From DATILL01 sp035476575 (GTDB taxonomy: Bacteria > Actinomycetota > Actinomycetes > Mycobacteriales > JACQDL01): a DNA stretch of 21,206 nt. The position numbers and the translations under genes are program-made. Below are positions 1 to 9,600 of the stretch, piece by piece; position 1 is the stretch's first letter, and each line of letters opens with the position of its first letter. Below the pieces are notes generated by a model that was not told the DNA's origin, made no database searches, and was given only the letters and a program-made list of their open reading frames with translations. Where the stretch lies: the NCBI GenBank assembly GCA_035476575.1, contig DATILL010000122.1, forward strand, positions 1 to 21,206, in the 5' to 3' direction.

Positions 1-848
1 TGCACCGTGGGCACGCCCAGATTATCGGCCGGGCGGTCGAGCGGGCCCGCGACGCCGGCCTGCCCAGCGTCGTCATCACCTTCGACCCGCACCCGATGGA
101 GGTGGTCCGGCCGGGCTCGCACCCAGCGGTGCTCACCTCCCAGCGCCGCAAGGCCGAGCTGCTCGAGGAGCTTGGCGTCGACGTGCTGTGCGTGCTGCCG
201 TTCACCGTCGAGTTCAGCCGCCTGGAGCCGGGCGACTTCGTGCACCAGACGCTGGTCGAGCACCTGCACGCCGCCGCCGTCGTGGTGGGGGAGAACTTCC
301 GGTTCGGCCACCGGGCGGCCGGCGACGTGGCGACTCTTCGGTCGCTGGGCGGCACCTTCGGCTTCGTCACCGAAGGGGTGCCGCTGTTGACCGACGGCGA
401 GGTGACCATCTCCTCGACGTACGTCCGGTCCTGTGTGGACGCCGGTGACGTGGCCGCCGCCGCACACGCCCTTGGCCGCGACCACCAGGTCCAGGGCGTG
501 GTCGTGCGCGGCGACATGCGCGGCGGCTCGCGGCTCGGCTTTCCCACCGCGAACCTGCGGACCGACCGGTACGCCGCAATCCCGGCCGACGGGGTGTACG
601 CCGGCCGGCTGCACTGGCGAGGGGTGGCCCGCCCGGCCGCGATCTCGGTGGGCACCAACCCGACGTTCGAGGGCCGCGAGCGCCGGGTCGAGGCCTACGT
701 CCTCGACTTCACCGGTGACCTGTACGGCGAGAAGGTCAGCCTGGACCTCCACGCCCGGCTGCGCGGCATGGAGCGCTACGACGACGTCGACGACCTCATC
801 GCCCAGATCCAGCGTGACGTCGATGCCACCCGCAAGCTGATCACCTGA
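1..848 (+). CDS. ribF: Bifunctional riboflavin kinase / FAD synthetase, 5' partial
   Basis: This enzyme phosphorylates riboflavin to FMN and then adenylylates FMN to FAD in the cytoplasm. The gene runs in from the left edge, with codons in frame from base 3. The first visible residues are HRGH, the nucleotidyltransferase HxGH motif, so only a short N-terminal piece (roughly 20–30 residues by family comparison) is missing. ISSTYVRS near base 410 closes the FAD synthetase domain. The flavokinase domain follows, with GGSRLGFPTANL near base 522, PADGVYAG, and the conserved SVGTNPTFEGRERRVEAY stretch leading to DLYGEKV. The TGA stop is at 846–848. In actinobacteria ribF usually lies just upstream of rpsO, as it does here, but a toxin–antitoxin module has been placed between the two. 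I see no lesion in the visible part. Confidence 0.95.
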   Translation, partial: HRGHAQIIGRAVERARDAGLPSVVITFDPHPMEVVRPGSHPAVLTSQRRKAELLEELGVDVLCVLPFTVEFSRLEPGDFVHQTLVEHLHAAAVVVGENFRFGHRAAGDVATLRSLGGTFGFVTEGVPLLTDGEVTISSTYVRSCVDAGDVAAAAHALGRDHQVQGVVVRGDMRGGSRLGFPTANLRTDRYAAIPADGVYAGRLHWRGVARPAAISVGTNPTFEGRERRVEAYVLDFTGDLYGEKVSLDLHARLRGMERYDDVDDLIAQIQRDVDATRKLIT

Positions 849-856
849 GCCGATGG

Positions 857-870
857 CGCATCACGATGCG
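857..870. promoter_or_regulatory. Candidate autoregulatory operator of the first toxin–antitoxin module
   Basis: A perfect inverted repeat, CGCAT-CACG-ATGCG, lies 8 bases upstream of the candidate -10 box TACCCT. Ribbon-helix-helix antitoxins typically bind short palindromes next to their own promoter. The palindrome and its position are seen in the sequence; its use as an operator is inferred. Confidence 0.35.
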
Positions 871-877
871 GGCGACC

Positions 878-883
878 TACCCT
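878..883 (+). promoter_or_regulatory. Candidate -10 box (TACCCT), leaderless antitoxin transcript
   Basis: TACCCT fits the actinobacterial TANNNT -10 pattern and is followed by seven bases and then the ATG at 891. That spacing would put the transcription start at or next to the start codon. No convincing -35 box is visible, and no Shine–Dalgarno sequence precedes the ATG, which supports a leaderless mRNA. Confidence 0.4.
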
Positions 884-890
884 CTGATCC

Positions 891-1177
891 ATGAGCACAG
901 ACACCAGTACAGAGACCGGGTCCAGGACGAGTGGGTCCAAGACCAGGACGACTGTCACGCTCGATGATGATCTGCTGCGGGAGGCGCGCGGTCGCGCGGC
1001 GCGAAGCGGTCATACCCTCAGCGAGGTGATTCAGGACGCGGTCCGGGACTCCTTCATCGACGGTCGTTGAGAAGACGCATCCTCGAGGACCTACCGACGA
1101 GCGCCGGTGGACCTCGACCGGGCGTTGATCTCAACAACAGCGCCGCGTTGCTCGACCTGATGGAGTCGGAGGAGTGA
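891..1177 (+). pseudogene. Ribbon-helix-helix (VapB-type) antitoxin, frame-disrupted
   Basis: The open frame 891–1070 encodes 59 residues. After a Ser/Thr-rich N-terminus it reads TRTTVTLDDDLLREARGRAA, then SGHTLSEVIQDAVRD, a clear ribbon-helix-helix DNA-binding domain. It stops at TGA 1068–1070. The continuation normally found in this antitoxin type is present one frame back (-1). It reads LPTSAGGPRPGVDLNN and then SAALLDLMESEE, ending at TGA 1175–1177. That stop overlaps the GTG start of the toxin as GTGA, the normal arrangement for a coupled pair. A single lost base between about 1050 and 1090 would explain the break. As the sequence stands, the DNA-binding half is intact and the toxin-binding tail is out of frame. 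No classic slippery heptamer is visible. The alternatives are a sequencing error or a naturally short antitoxin. Confidence 0.7.
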
Positions 1178-1602
1178 TCCTCTGTGACGTGAACGTGCTG
1201 CTTATGGCACACAAGCGGGAGTCCGTCGACCACCTGCGCTACAAGCGCTGGCTGCTCGACGCGCTGAATGGCGACGAGCTTGTCGGCTGCTCGGACCTGG
1301 TGTTGAGCGGTGTACTTCGGCTCGCGACGAACCGTCGGGTCTTCAGCCCCGCGAGCACCCTGGACGAGGCGCTCGAGTTCGTAGAGGTGCTGCGGGGCAA
1401 CGGCAATGTGGCACCGGTCGGCCCTGGCCCCCAGCACTGGGAGATCTTCACCGGGCTGTGCCGCAAGGTGGAGGCCAAGGGGAACCTGGTCCCGGACGCC
1501 TACGTCGCCGCGCTGGCGATCGAGCACGGCTGCGAGTGGATCACGGGCGACCGTGACTTTGCCCGCTTCCCGGGCCTGCGCTGGCGGCACCCGCTGGGCT
1601 GA
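1174..1602 (+). CDS. vapC: VapC-type PIN-domain toxin (ribonuclease)
   Basis: A 142-residue PIN-domain protein, expected to be a Mg2+-dependent endoribonuclease that stalls growth when freed from its antitoxin. Visible PIN features are the N-terminal MILCDVNVLLMAH (Asp5), the central SDLVLSGVLRLATN stretch (Asp41 region), VPDAYVAALA (Asp108) and TGDRDFARFPGL (Asp126 and Asp128). The last pair closely matches the mycobacterial-type VapC subfamily. The GTG start at 1174 overlaps the antitoxin tail stop by four bases and follows a GGAG sequence. The toxin frame is complete and full length, although the antitoxin before it is frame-broken. This is a risky combination for a cell unless the shift is tolerated or is an artefact. 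The family call is firm; the exact RNA target is unknown. Confidence 0.88.
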   Translation: MILCDVNVLLMAHKRESVDHLRYKRWLLDALNGDELVGCSDLVLSGVLRLATNRRVFSPASTLDEALEFVEVLRGNGNVAPVGPGPQHWEIFTGLCRKVEAKGNLVPDAYVAALAIEHGCEWITGDRDFARFPGLRWRHPLG

Positions 1603-1625
1603 GCCGGTGCCGACCGGGTAGGCGG

Positions 1626-1656
1626 TTGGCGGGCGGTGGTACCGGGCTGTTATCGT
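1626..1656 (+). promoter_or_regulatory. Weak candidate promoter for rpsO
   Basis: TTGGCG at 1626–1631 and TATCGT at 1651–1656 are separated by 19 bases, longer than the usual 17. If used, transcription would start near 1663 and leave a leader of about 80 bases before the rpsO start. Confidence 0.25.
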
Positions 1657-1694
1657 GCCGTGAACGCCGAGTATCCGACGGCGGTGTGAACGCT

Positions 1695-1718
1695 GCCTCC
1701 GTGACAGGGACCGGAGGC
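1695..1718 (+). promoter_or_regulatory. Hairpin in the rpsO leader, possible S15 autoregulatory element
   Basis: GCCTCCG at 1695–1701 pairs perfectly with CGGAGGC at 1712–1718 around a 10-base loop, 16 bases upstream of the rpsO ribosome-binding site. Ribosomal protein S15 is known to bind structured leaders of its own mRNA in several bacterial groups, including actinobacteria. The hairpin is seen; S15 binding is inferred. Confidence 0.35.
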
Positions 1719-1743
1719 CACACGGACAGGAACAAGGAGACCA

Positions 1744-2013
1744 GTGGCGCTCGCAAGCGAGACCAAGAAGAAGATCATGGCGGACTACTCCACCGTCGAG
1801 GCCGACACCGGCTCTCCGGAGGTACAGGTCGCGATGCTGACCAAGCGGATCAGCGACCTGACCGAGCACCTGAAGGTGCACAAGCATGACCACCACAGCC
1901 GCCGCGGCCTGCTGCTGCTGGTCGGCCGCCGCCGCCGGCTGCTGCAGTACCTGGCGAAGACAGACATCGAGCGCTACCGATCGCTCATCGAGCGACTCGG
2001 CCTGCGCCGATAG
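1744..2013 (+). CDS. rpsO: 30S ribosomal protein S15
   Basis: An 89-residue protein of exactly the usual S15 length. It is a primary 16S rRNA binder that nucleates the small-subunit platform and contributes to an intersubunit bridge. The hallmark sequence is present: DTGSPEVQVAMLTKRI, then HKHDHHSRRGLLLLVGRRRR with the conserved rRNA-contacting His and Asp, and LLQYLAKTDIERY. The GTG start at 1744 is preceded by AAGGAG at 1734–1739. The gene has its own leader and is followed at once by a strong hairpin terminator, so it can be expressed separately from pnp downstream. The rpsO–pnp order is the common bacterial arrangement. Confidence 0.97.
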   Translation: MALASETKKKIMADYSTVEADTGSPEVQVAMLTKRISDLTEHLKVHKHDHHSRRGLLLLVGRRRRLLQYLAKTDIERYRSLIERLGLRR

Positions 2014-2019
2014 CACCAG

Positions 2020-2052
2020 GAGGGGAGCGACTCCGCCGGAGCCGCTCCCCTC
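2020..2052 (+). terminator. Hairpin terminator after rpsO
   Basis: GAGGGGAGCG (2020–2029) pairs perfectly with CGCTCCCCTC (2043–2052). An inner CTCC/GGAG stem continues it around a GCC loop, with one A·C mismatch between the two stems. It begins 6 bases after the rpsO stop. There is no U tract after it, which is common for high-GC actinobacterial terminators. Confidence 0.75.
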
Positions 2053-2274
2053 TCCACATTGACAAACCGCGTGGAGTCACCGCGCGGCACAACAGCCGAG
2101 CCGGACACGCTCCGCAGGCCTCGTGGTTCGCCCGCCGGCCGGTCCTCGGTAGTGGCCTCCGCGGCCGCCGTACAGACGGCGACGCCACGGGCGCTTCGAT
2201 CGAAGACCGGCACGCGCACCGACTCCCGCGTCGCCGCCGGGCGCTGGCTCGGCGATGACGAGAGGAGCGTGTCC
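2053..2274 (+). other. Long pnp leader without a supported gene
   Basis: These 222 bases between the rpsO terminator and the pnp start contain no convincing gene. The pnp frame stays open upstream to 2059, but that extension has no similarity to PNPase N-termini. In many bacteria pnp mRNA leaders are cut and degraded to autoregulate PNPase. A long leader would allow this here, but I see no specific processing structure. Confidence 0.4.
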
Positions 2275-4499
<2,225 letters not shown>

Positions 4500-4503
<4 letters not shown>

Positions 4504-5870
4504 GCACCGTTGGTGGCCCGGCCGCACTGCAGCGGCCCGGCAGCAGACGCATCGTCGCCAGCGGGCAGGACGGCAGCCTGATCCGCCATACCGTCCTGCC
4601 CGGTGGCCTCCGGGTGGTCACCGAGGCGATGCCGGCGGTCCGGTCCGCGGCGTTCGGGATCTGGGTGGGGGTGGGCTCGCGGGACGAGGTGGCCAGCCTG
4701 GCCGGCGCGTCGCACTACCTCGAGCACCTGTTGTTCAAGGGCACCGCGAGCCGGTCCGCGCTGGACATCGCGGCCCAGATGGACGCCGTCGGCGGTGAGC
4801 TCAACGCGTTCACCACCAGGGAGAACACCTGCTACTACGCGCATGTGCTGGACACCGACCTGCCGCTTGCCATCGACCTGGTGTGCGATGTCGTGCTGAA
4901 CGCGACGATCTCGCCGGACGACGTGGAGAACGAGCGTGGCGTGATTCTCGAGGAGATCGCCATGCGCGACGACGACCCGGGCGACTACGTGCACGACCTG
5001 TTCGGCGAGGCGCTGTTCGGCGACCACCCGCTCGGCCGGTCCGTGCTTGGCACGGTGGAGTCGATCGAGGCCGTCCGCCGTACCCAGATCGCCGGCTACT
5101 ACCGGCGCCGGTACGCCCCGCCGGTGATGGTGGTCTCCGCCGCCGGCCGGGTGGATCATCGCAGTGTGGTCCAGCTCGTGAAGAAGGCGTTCGGCGACCG
5201 GCTCGGCGGCGATGCCGCGCCGGCTCCGCCGCGGTCCGGCACCGCCGGGCCACGCTGCCCGGCCCGGCCGCTGACCGTGCTGCGGCGTCCGACCGAGCAG
5301 GCCCACCTCGTGCTGGGCGGCACCGGGCTGCCACGCGCCGACGAGCGCCGGTTCACCCTCGGGGTGCTGAACAACGCGCTCGGCGGCGGGATGAGCTCGC
5401 GGCTGTTCCAGGAGATCCGGGAGCGGCACGGCCTGGCCTACTCGGTCTACTCGTTCACCTCGCAGTACGCCGGTGCCGGCTCGTTCGGGGTGTACGCCGG
5501 GGTGCAGCCGGGCAAGGTGAAGCAGGTGGTCGGGCTCATCGTGGAGCAGCTCGCCGACGTGGCCGAGAATGGCGTGACCGACGCCGAGGTGGCCCGTGGC
5601 AAAGGGCAGGTCAAGGGCGGGCTGGTGCTCGGCCTGGAGGACAGCGGCTCGCGGATGAGCCGGATCGGTAAGGCCGAGCTGGTCTACGGCGAGGTGCTGG
5701 AGGTCGACGAGGTGCTGGCCCGGGTGGATGCGGTCACCCCGGACGACGTCCGAGAGCTGGCCGCCGACCTGCTCGCCCGGCCGCGCAGCCTGGCGCTGAT
5801 CGGGCCGTTCGATGAGTCCGACCTAGCCGGCACCGACCTCGGGGCGCCGGTGTCTGGGGCGGAGGCCTGA
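4500..5870 (+). CDS. M16 family zinc metallopeptidase (processing-protease-like)
   Basis: A 456-residue peptidase of the pitrilysin / mitochondrial-processing-peptidase family. The inverted zinc motif HxxEH is seen as HYLEH (His72, Glu75, His76). The distal glutamate ligand is expected in ENERGVILEEIAMRDDDP near residue 152. The second, inactive M16 half contains the family's Arg/Tyr-type region GLAYSVYSFTSQYAGAG. Actinobacterial homologues commonly follow pnp and are often called PepR. Substrates are unknown. The GTG start overlaps the pnp stop as GTGA, and the stop shares one base with dapB (TGATG). The pnp–M16–dapB trio is therefore very likely cotranscribed and translationally coupled. 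No signal peptide or membrane segment is visible, so it is probably cytoplasmic. Confidence 0.92.
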
Positions 5871-6619
5871 TGGAGCCGATCCGGGTCGGGGTGCTCGGGG
5901 CGCGCGGGCGGATGGGCATCGAGGTCTGCAAGGCCGTCGACGCGGCCGCCGACCTGGAGCTGGTCGCCATGGTCGACGTCGACGAGTGGATGTTCTCCAT
6001 CGCCGACGCGGGCGCCCAGGTGGTCGTCGACTTCACCCACCCCGACGCGGTGATGGACAACATCCGCTGGTGCGTGGACAACGGTATCCACTGTGTCGTC
6101 GGCACCACCGGGTTCACGGCGCAGCGGCTGGCCACGGTGCGGGAGTGGTGTGCGCAGCGGCCCGGGCTCGGCGTGATCGTGGCCCCGAACTTCGCCATCG
6201 GCGCGGTGCTGTCGGCGCGGTTTGGCCAGCTCGCGGCGCAGTTCTACGAGTCCGTGGAGATCATCGAGCTGCACCACCCGAAGAAGGTCGATGCGCCGTC
6301 GGGCACCGCCGCGCGCACCGCGGAGCTGATCGGTGAGGCCCGGGCAGCGGCCGGGCTGGCCAAACCTCCGGATGCCACCACCCAGGCGGCTGAGGGCGCT
6401 CGCGGCGCCGAGGTGGCCGGGATACGGGTGCATTCGGTGCGGCTGGCCGGCTTGGTCGCCCACCAGGAGATCCTGTTCGGTACGGCGGGGGAGACGCTGA
6501 CCATCCGGCACGACAGTGTGGACCGGACGTCGTTCATGCCGGGGGTGCTGCTCGCCGTACGGGCGGTGCTGTCCCGGCCCGGCCTGACCGTCGGCATCGA
6601 GTCGCTACTCGGCCTCTAG
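5870..6619 (+). CDS. dapB: 4-hydroxy-tetrahydrodipicolinate reductase
   Basis: This enzyme catalyses the NAD(P)H-dependent reduction that follows DapA in the lysine and meso-diaminopimelate pathway. The 249-residue product begins with a Rossmann fold, VGVLGARGRMG (Gly10 to Gly16). It also contains DFTHPDAV, the loop GTTGF, and the catalytic and substrate-binding ELHHPKKVDAPSGTA (His135, His136, Lys139, Gly145, Thr146). The C-terminal half reads HSVRLAGLVAHQEILFGTAGE and TIRHDS, both typical of actinobacterial DapB. The ATG at 5870 overlaps the M16 stop by one base. The partner dapA lies about 11 kb downstream. The gene ends at TAG 6617–6619 and faces a decayed toxin gene on the opposite strand. 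Confidence 0.97.
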   Translation: MEPIRVGVLGARGRMGIEVCKAVDAAADLELVAMVDVDEWMFSIADAGAQVVVDFTHPDAVMDNIRWCVDNGIHCVVGTTGFTAQRLATVREWCAQRPGLGVIVAPNFAIGAVLSARFGQLAAQFYESVEIIELHHPKKVDAPSGTAARTAELIGEARAAAGLAKPPDATTQAAEGARGAEVAGIRVHSVRLAGLVAHQEILFGTAGETLTIRHDSVDRTSFMPGVLLAVRAVLSRPGLTVGIESLLGL

Positions 6620-6674
6620 ACTTCGGACGGCCACGTCTCGGCTCTCTGTCACTGGCGGCACTGGCGGCACAGCG

Positions 6675-7086
6675 TCAGGTGAAGGGGTTGAGCAGAAGAA
6701 CTTCGGCGTGCTCGAGGTCCTTGGTGTTGCGGGTGACCATCGTCCAGCCATGTACCTCGGCTGTGGCGGCGAGCAGCGCGTTGACCGCGGGAAGCGGCCT
6801 CGCCGTACTCTGGCGGCCCCACCGCCGGGCCACCTGGAGGGTGACGGGGGACGACGCGCGCACCGAACTGTTGGATCACACCGCCCAGCCATTCCTCCAG
6901 GTCAGCCGCCTGCCGATGGTCACCCCGCCCGAGAAGCTGAGTGACTCCGCGCTCGATCTCCCCGATGGTGATGGCTGACAGGTGGAGCCGCTCCCGCGGG
7001 GTCGTGGAGAGCCAGCCTGTGACGCCGGGATTGCGCTTCCGCTTACGAGTTTCGGACAGCACATTGGTGTCGAGCAGGTAGTTCAC
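6675..7086 (-). pseudogene. VapC-type PIN toxin, frameshifted and missing a catalytic Asp
   Basis: Read from GTG 7086 this is a PIN-domain toxin starting VNYLLDTNVLSETRKR (Asp6) with SAITIGEIERGV (Glu43). At a run of five G on the plus strand (6846–6850) the frame shifts. Removing one base restores GARVVPVTLQVARRWG and the rest of the domain, PLPAVNALLAATA, then TMVTRNTKDL and a normal ending LLLNPFT at the stop 6675–6677. The repaired protein would be 136 residues, the usual length. Even when repaired, the third acidic position of the usual V/I-D-x-LLAAT motif is Asn (about residue 102), so nuclease activity is doubtful. Its start overlaps the stop position of the intact form of the antitoxin as GTGA. 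The module is convergent with dapB. Decay is the simplest reading; a homopolymer sequencing error would explain the shift but not the Asn. Confidence 0.75.
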
Positions 7087-7380
7087 TGATCGATCCCGAG
7101 GTCGATCTCCCTTGGGAAGGTCAGTCTTGCGGTCGGCCTGGACTCTCTCGAGGACTGAGATGACATCGTCGTCGAAGTACGGCGGACCCAGCAGGATCTC
7201 GGTGAGATCCTGCTTGGGTCCGACCAGTCGGCGGTATTCGTCGATGTCGATGACGACCGCGGTCTCCTGGCCGTGCCGCGTGATCGTTTGCGGGCCGTCC
7301 CGCTCCGCTGCGCGAAGCACCTCGCTGAAACGCTGCGTGGCCTCCTGCACCTGCCAGTGGCCCTCGACCTGCTCGGACAT
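7083..7380 (-). pseudogene. Phd/YefM-type antitoxin, frameshifted and running into the toxin frame
   Basis: From ATG 7380 it reads MSEQVEGHWQVQEATQRFSE and then TITRHGQETAVVIDIDEYRRL, a standard Phd/YefM DNA-binding domain. The C-terminal toxin-binding part, ILLGPPYFDDDVISVLERV, follows. The family's closing motif DLPREIDL appears only after removing one base near 7109–7116. The frame then gives PREIDLGIDQ and a stop at 7083–7085 overlapping the toxin's GTG. With the extra base present, the antitoxin frame loses its stop and continues in phase into the PIN domain, giving an apparent fusion that ends at the second lesion near 6850. ATG 7389 is an alternative start, with GAGG four bases before it. 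Confidence 0.7.
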
Positions 7381-7401
7381 GCTGAGCATCCAGCCTCGGC
7401 A

Positions 7402-7426
7402 CTGGCTAGACAGGCCAGAAAACATA
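7402..7426 (-). promoter_or_regulatory. Candidate promoter and operator of the Phd–VapC module
   Basis: On the minus strand TATGTT (7426–7421) is a plausible -10 box. Between it and the antitoxin start lies the inverted repeat CTGGC-7-GCCAG (7402–7418). Phd antitoxins repress their own promoter by binding such palindromes. The repeat is seen; binding is inferred. Confidence 0.35.
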
Positions 7427-7542
7427 CCATCGGCGCTGGTCCGGGTCGGGCCGTCTCCGCACCTTTTCACCACCAGTCCGATGAAGGTCGACTAGTTGTG
7501 GAGAGTTGTGGGGAAGGTCGCCGGAGGGTCGCAGGTGCGGCG

Positions 7543-7548
7543 TATGGT
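7543..7548 (+). promoter_or_regulatory. -10 box (TATGGT) of the mod operon, leaderless start
   Basis: TATGGT matches TANNNT and ends 8 bases before the GTG at 7557, which places initiation at or beside the start codon. There is no Shine–Dalgarno sequence, consistent with a leaderless transcript. I see no good -35 box. Confidence 0.45.
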
Positions 7549-7556
7549 GCTCGATT

Positions 7557-7958
7557 GTGGCGCAACTGCGGATCAGTGAGGCGGCCGAGCTGCTCGGCGT
7601 GTCGGATGACACCGTACGGCGCTGGGCCGACGCGGGCCGGTTGCCGACGGTACGCGGCGAGTCCGGCCGGCTGGCCGTCGAGGGCGCGGCGCTGGCGGAG
7701 TTCGTCCGCGCTCAGGCGGCAGCGCCGGGCGCGGAGCAGTCCGCCCGGCAGTCCGCCCGCAACCACTTCCGCGGCATCGTCACCGCCGTCCGCCGCGACG
7801 GCGTGATGGCCCAGGTCGACCTGCAGTGCGGACCGTTCCGGGTGGTGTCGCTGCTGAGCCGGGAGGCCGCCGACGAGCTCGGCCTGGAGCCCGGCGTGAT
7901 CGCGGTGGCCGAGGTCAAGGCGACCAACGTCGTGGTGGGGATCGAGGGGGCACGATGA
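7557..7958 (+). CDS. HTH–TOBE protein, probable molybdate-responsive regulator
   Basis: A 133-residue protein with two parts. Residues 4–50 form a MerR/excisionase-type helix-turn-helix: LRISEAAELLGVSDDTVRRW, then a G-R-L-P-T wing. Residues 66–133 form a single TOBE (Mop, molybdate-binding) domain: SARNHFRGIVTAVRRDGVMA, then LSREAADELGLEPG and AEVKATNVVVGIE. It is the first gene of a mod operon and overlaps modA by four bases (ATGA). The likely role is to sense intracellular molybdate and control the operon; a storage role like the molbindins is the alternative. GTG 7557 is chosen because the HTH begins at once and a -10 box sits just upstream. The upstream in-frame extension to 7506 has no family similarity. 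Confidence 0.85.
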   Translation: MAQLRISEAAELLGVSDDTVRRWADAGRLPTVRGESGRLAVEGAALAEFVRAQAAAPGAEQSARQSARNHFRGIVTAVRRDGVMAQVDLQCGPFRVVSLLSREAADELGLEPGVIAVAEVKATNVVVGIEGAR

Positions 7959-8755
7959 GGGCACGGGCTTGGTGGGCAGCGGCGTTGGCGGGGGCCGTCG
8001 CGGTGCTGGCCGGCTGCGGTGGCACTGGCGGGGGATCGCCGGCCGGGACCTCCTCCGGGACCTCGGTCGGCGATCCGGTCACCGGCATCGTCACCGTGCT
8101 CGCGGCGGCCTCGCTGACCGAGTCGTTCAGCACGCTCGGCCGGCGGTTCGAGTCGGCGCATCCCGGCGTGCGGGTCGTCTTCAGCTTCGGGGCCAGCTCC
8201 GACCTGGCCACCCAGATCACCCAGGGCGCGCCGGGTGACGTCTTCGCCGCCGCCTCGCCGGCCACGATGGACACGGTGACCAGGGCAGGCGAGGCTCGCG
8301 GCGACCCGCAGGTCTTCGCCAGCAACGTGCTTGCCATCGCCGTACCGCCCGGTAACCCGGCCCGGGTCGCCGGGCTCGCCGACCTGGCCCGGCCGGGCGT
8401 CAAGGTGGCTCTGTGCGCCGTCCAGGTGCCATGCGGCGCGGCGGCCACGAAGCTGCTCGCGGCCGACGGCGTGGTGGTCCGGCCGGTCACCCTGGAGCGC
8501 GACGTCAAGGCGGCGCTGACCAAGGTTGAGCTCGGCGAGGTGGACGCCGCGCTGGTGTACCGGACCGACGTGCGGGCAGCCGGCGGCAAGGTCACCGGCA
8601 TCGAGATCCCGGACGCCGCGAAGGCGGTCAACCGGTACCCGATCGTCGTCCTGTCGGGGGCGAAGAACGCCACCGCGGCGCAGGCGTTCGTCGACTACGT
8701 CCGGTCCGACGCGGGTCGCCAGGTCCTCGGGGACGCCGGCTTCACCCTGCCGTGA
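7955..8755 (+). CDS. modA: Molybdate ABC transporter substrate-binding lipoprotein
   Basis: The 266-residue precursor has an N-terminal signal peptide ending in a lipobox, VLAGC with Cys21 as the lipidated residue. The mature protein should therefore be anchored outside the cytoplasmic membrane and bind molybdate or tungstate. The mature part starts with the ModA hallmark VTVLAAASLTESFSTLG and continues with FSFGASSDLATQI, GAPGDVFAAAS and, near the end, the typical RYPIVVLSGAKN and FVDYVRSDAGRQVLGDAGF. A Gly/Ser/Thr-rich linker of about 25 residues separates lipobox and domain. The start ATG overlaps the regulator's stop (ATGA), and GAGGGGG precedes it. Its own stop overlaps the modB start as GTGA. 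Confidence 0.95.
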   Translation: MRARAWWAAALAGAVAVLAGCGGTGGGSPAGTSSGTSVGDPVTGIVTVLAAASLTESFSTLGRRFESAHPGVRVVFSFGASSDLATQITQGAPGDVFAAASPATMDTVTRAGEARGDPQVFASNVLAIAVPPGNPARVAGLADLARPGVKVALCAVQVPCGAAATKLLAADGVVVRPVTLERDVKAALTKVELGEVDAALVYRTDVRAAGGKVTGIEIPDAAKAVNRYPIVVLSGAKNATAAQAFVDYVRSDAGRQVLGDAGFTLP

Positions 8756-9600
8756 CCCAGCGGCCCACCCGGCGGCTCACGCGGCGGTTCCAGCGGCGGC
8801 CCGGTGTCCTGGCCACGGCGGGTATGCCGGGCGTGCTGTGGCTGCCGGCCGGACTGGCGCTCGTGTTCCTGACGCTGCCGCTGGTCGCGCTGCTGGTGCG
8901 GGCGCCCTGGCGGACCCTGCCCGGCGAGCTGGCCAGCCCGGTGATCCGCGACGCGCTGTGGCTGTCACTGCTGTGCGCCACCCTGGCCACCGCCGCCTGC
9001 CTGCTGCTGGGTGTGCCGCTGGCCTGGGCGCTGGCCCGGACGTCGTTTCGCGGGCTCCGGGTGGTGCGGGCGCTGGTGACCGTGCCACTGGTGCTGCCGC
9101 CGGTGGTTGGCGGGCTGGCACTGCTGCTCGCGCTGGGCCGGCGCGGGGTGCTCGGCCGGTACCTGGACGCGTGGTTCGGGCTGACCCTGCCGTTCAGCAC
9201 GGCGGCGGTGGTGCTGGCCGAGGCGTTCGTGGCGATGCCGTTCCTGGTCATCGCCGTCGAAGGGGCGCTGCGCGGGATGGACCGGGGCGTCGAGGAGGCG
9301 GCGGCCACGCTCGGCGCGTCGCGGTGGACGGTGTTCCGCCGGGTCACGCTGCCGCTGGTCGCGCCCGGGATCGCGGCCGGCGGGGTGCTGTGCTGGGCCC
9401 GGGCGATGGGGGAGTTCGGCGCGACGATCATGTTCGCGGGGAGCTCGCCCGGCCGTACCCAGACGGTGCCGCTCCAGGTCTACCTGGTGCTGGAGCAGGA
9501 TCCGGGGGGTGCGATCGTGCTCAGCCTGGTGCTGCTGGTGGTGGCGGTCACCGTGCTGGTGGGGCTGCGCGGCCGGTGGGTCGGCGGGCTGGCTCCGTGA
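8752..9600 (+). CDS. modB: Molybdate ABC transporter permease
   Basis: A 282-residue inner-membrane permease with a basic N-terminus (residues 1–20) and about six hydrophobic segments: near 28–49, 68–95, 105–128, 148–170, 203–220 and 258–275. The EAA loop that docks onto the ATPase is visible as EEAAATLGASRWTVFRRVTL at about residues 181–200. The ModB-typical MGEFGATIMFAG follows, then TQTVPLQVYL. It forms the molybdate channel with ModC and receives substrate from ModA. The GTG start overlaps the modA stop by four bases. Its TGA stop at 9598–9600 lies at the edge of a 31-bp tandem duplication that has altered the start region of modC. Confidence 0.95.
   Translation: MTQRPTRRLTRRFQRRPGVLATAGMPGVLWLPAGLALVFLTLPLVALLVRAPWRTLPGELASPVIRDALWLSLLCATLATAACLLLGVPLAWALARTSFRGLRVVRALVTVPLVLPPVVGGLALLLALGRRGVLGRYLDAWFGLTLPFSTAAVVLAEAFVAMPFLVIAVEGALRGMDRGVEEAAATLGASRWTVFRRVTLPLVAPGIAAGGVLCWARAMGEFGATIMFAGSSPGRTQTVPLQVYLVLEQDPGGAIVLSLVLLVVAVTVLVGLRGRWVGGLAP

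Noticed and set aside
1054..2016. A 320-codon minus-strand frame across vapC and rpsO
   Set aside because: It is antisense to two firmly identified genes and shows no domain.
2059..2064. A perfect TTGACA -35 box just after the rpsO terminator
   Set aside because: No -10-like hexamer follows at 16–18 bases; the DNA there is GC-only. Chance match or -35 remnant.
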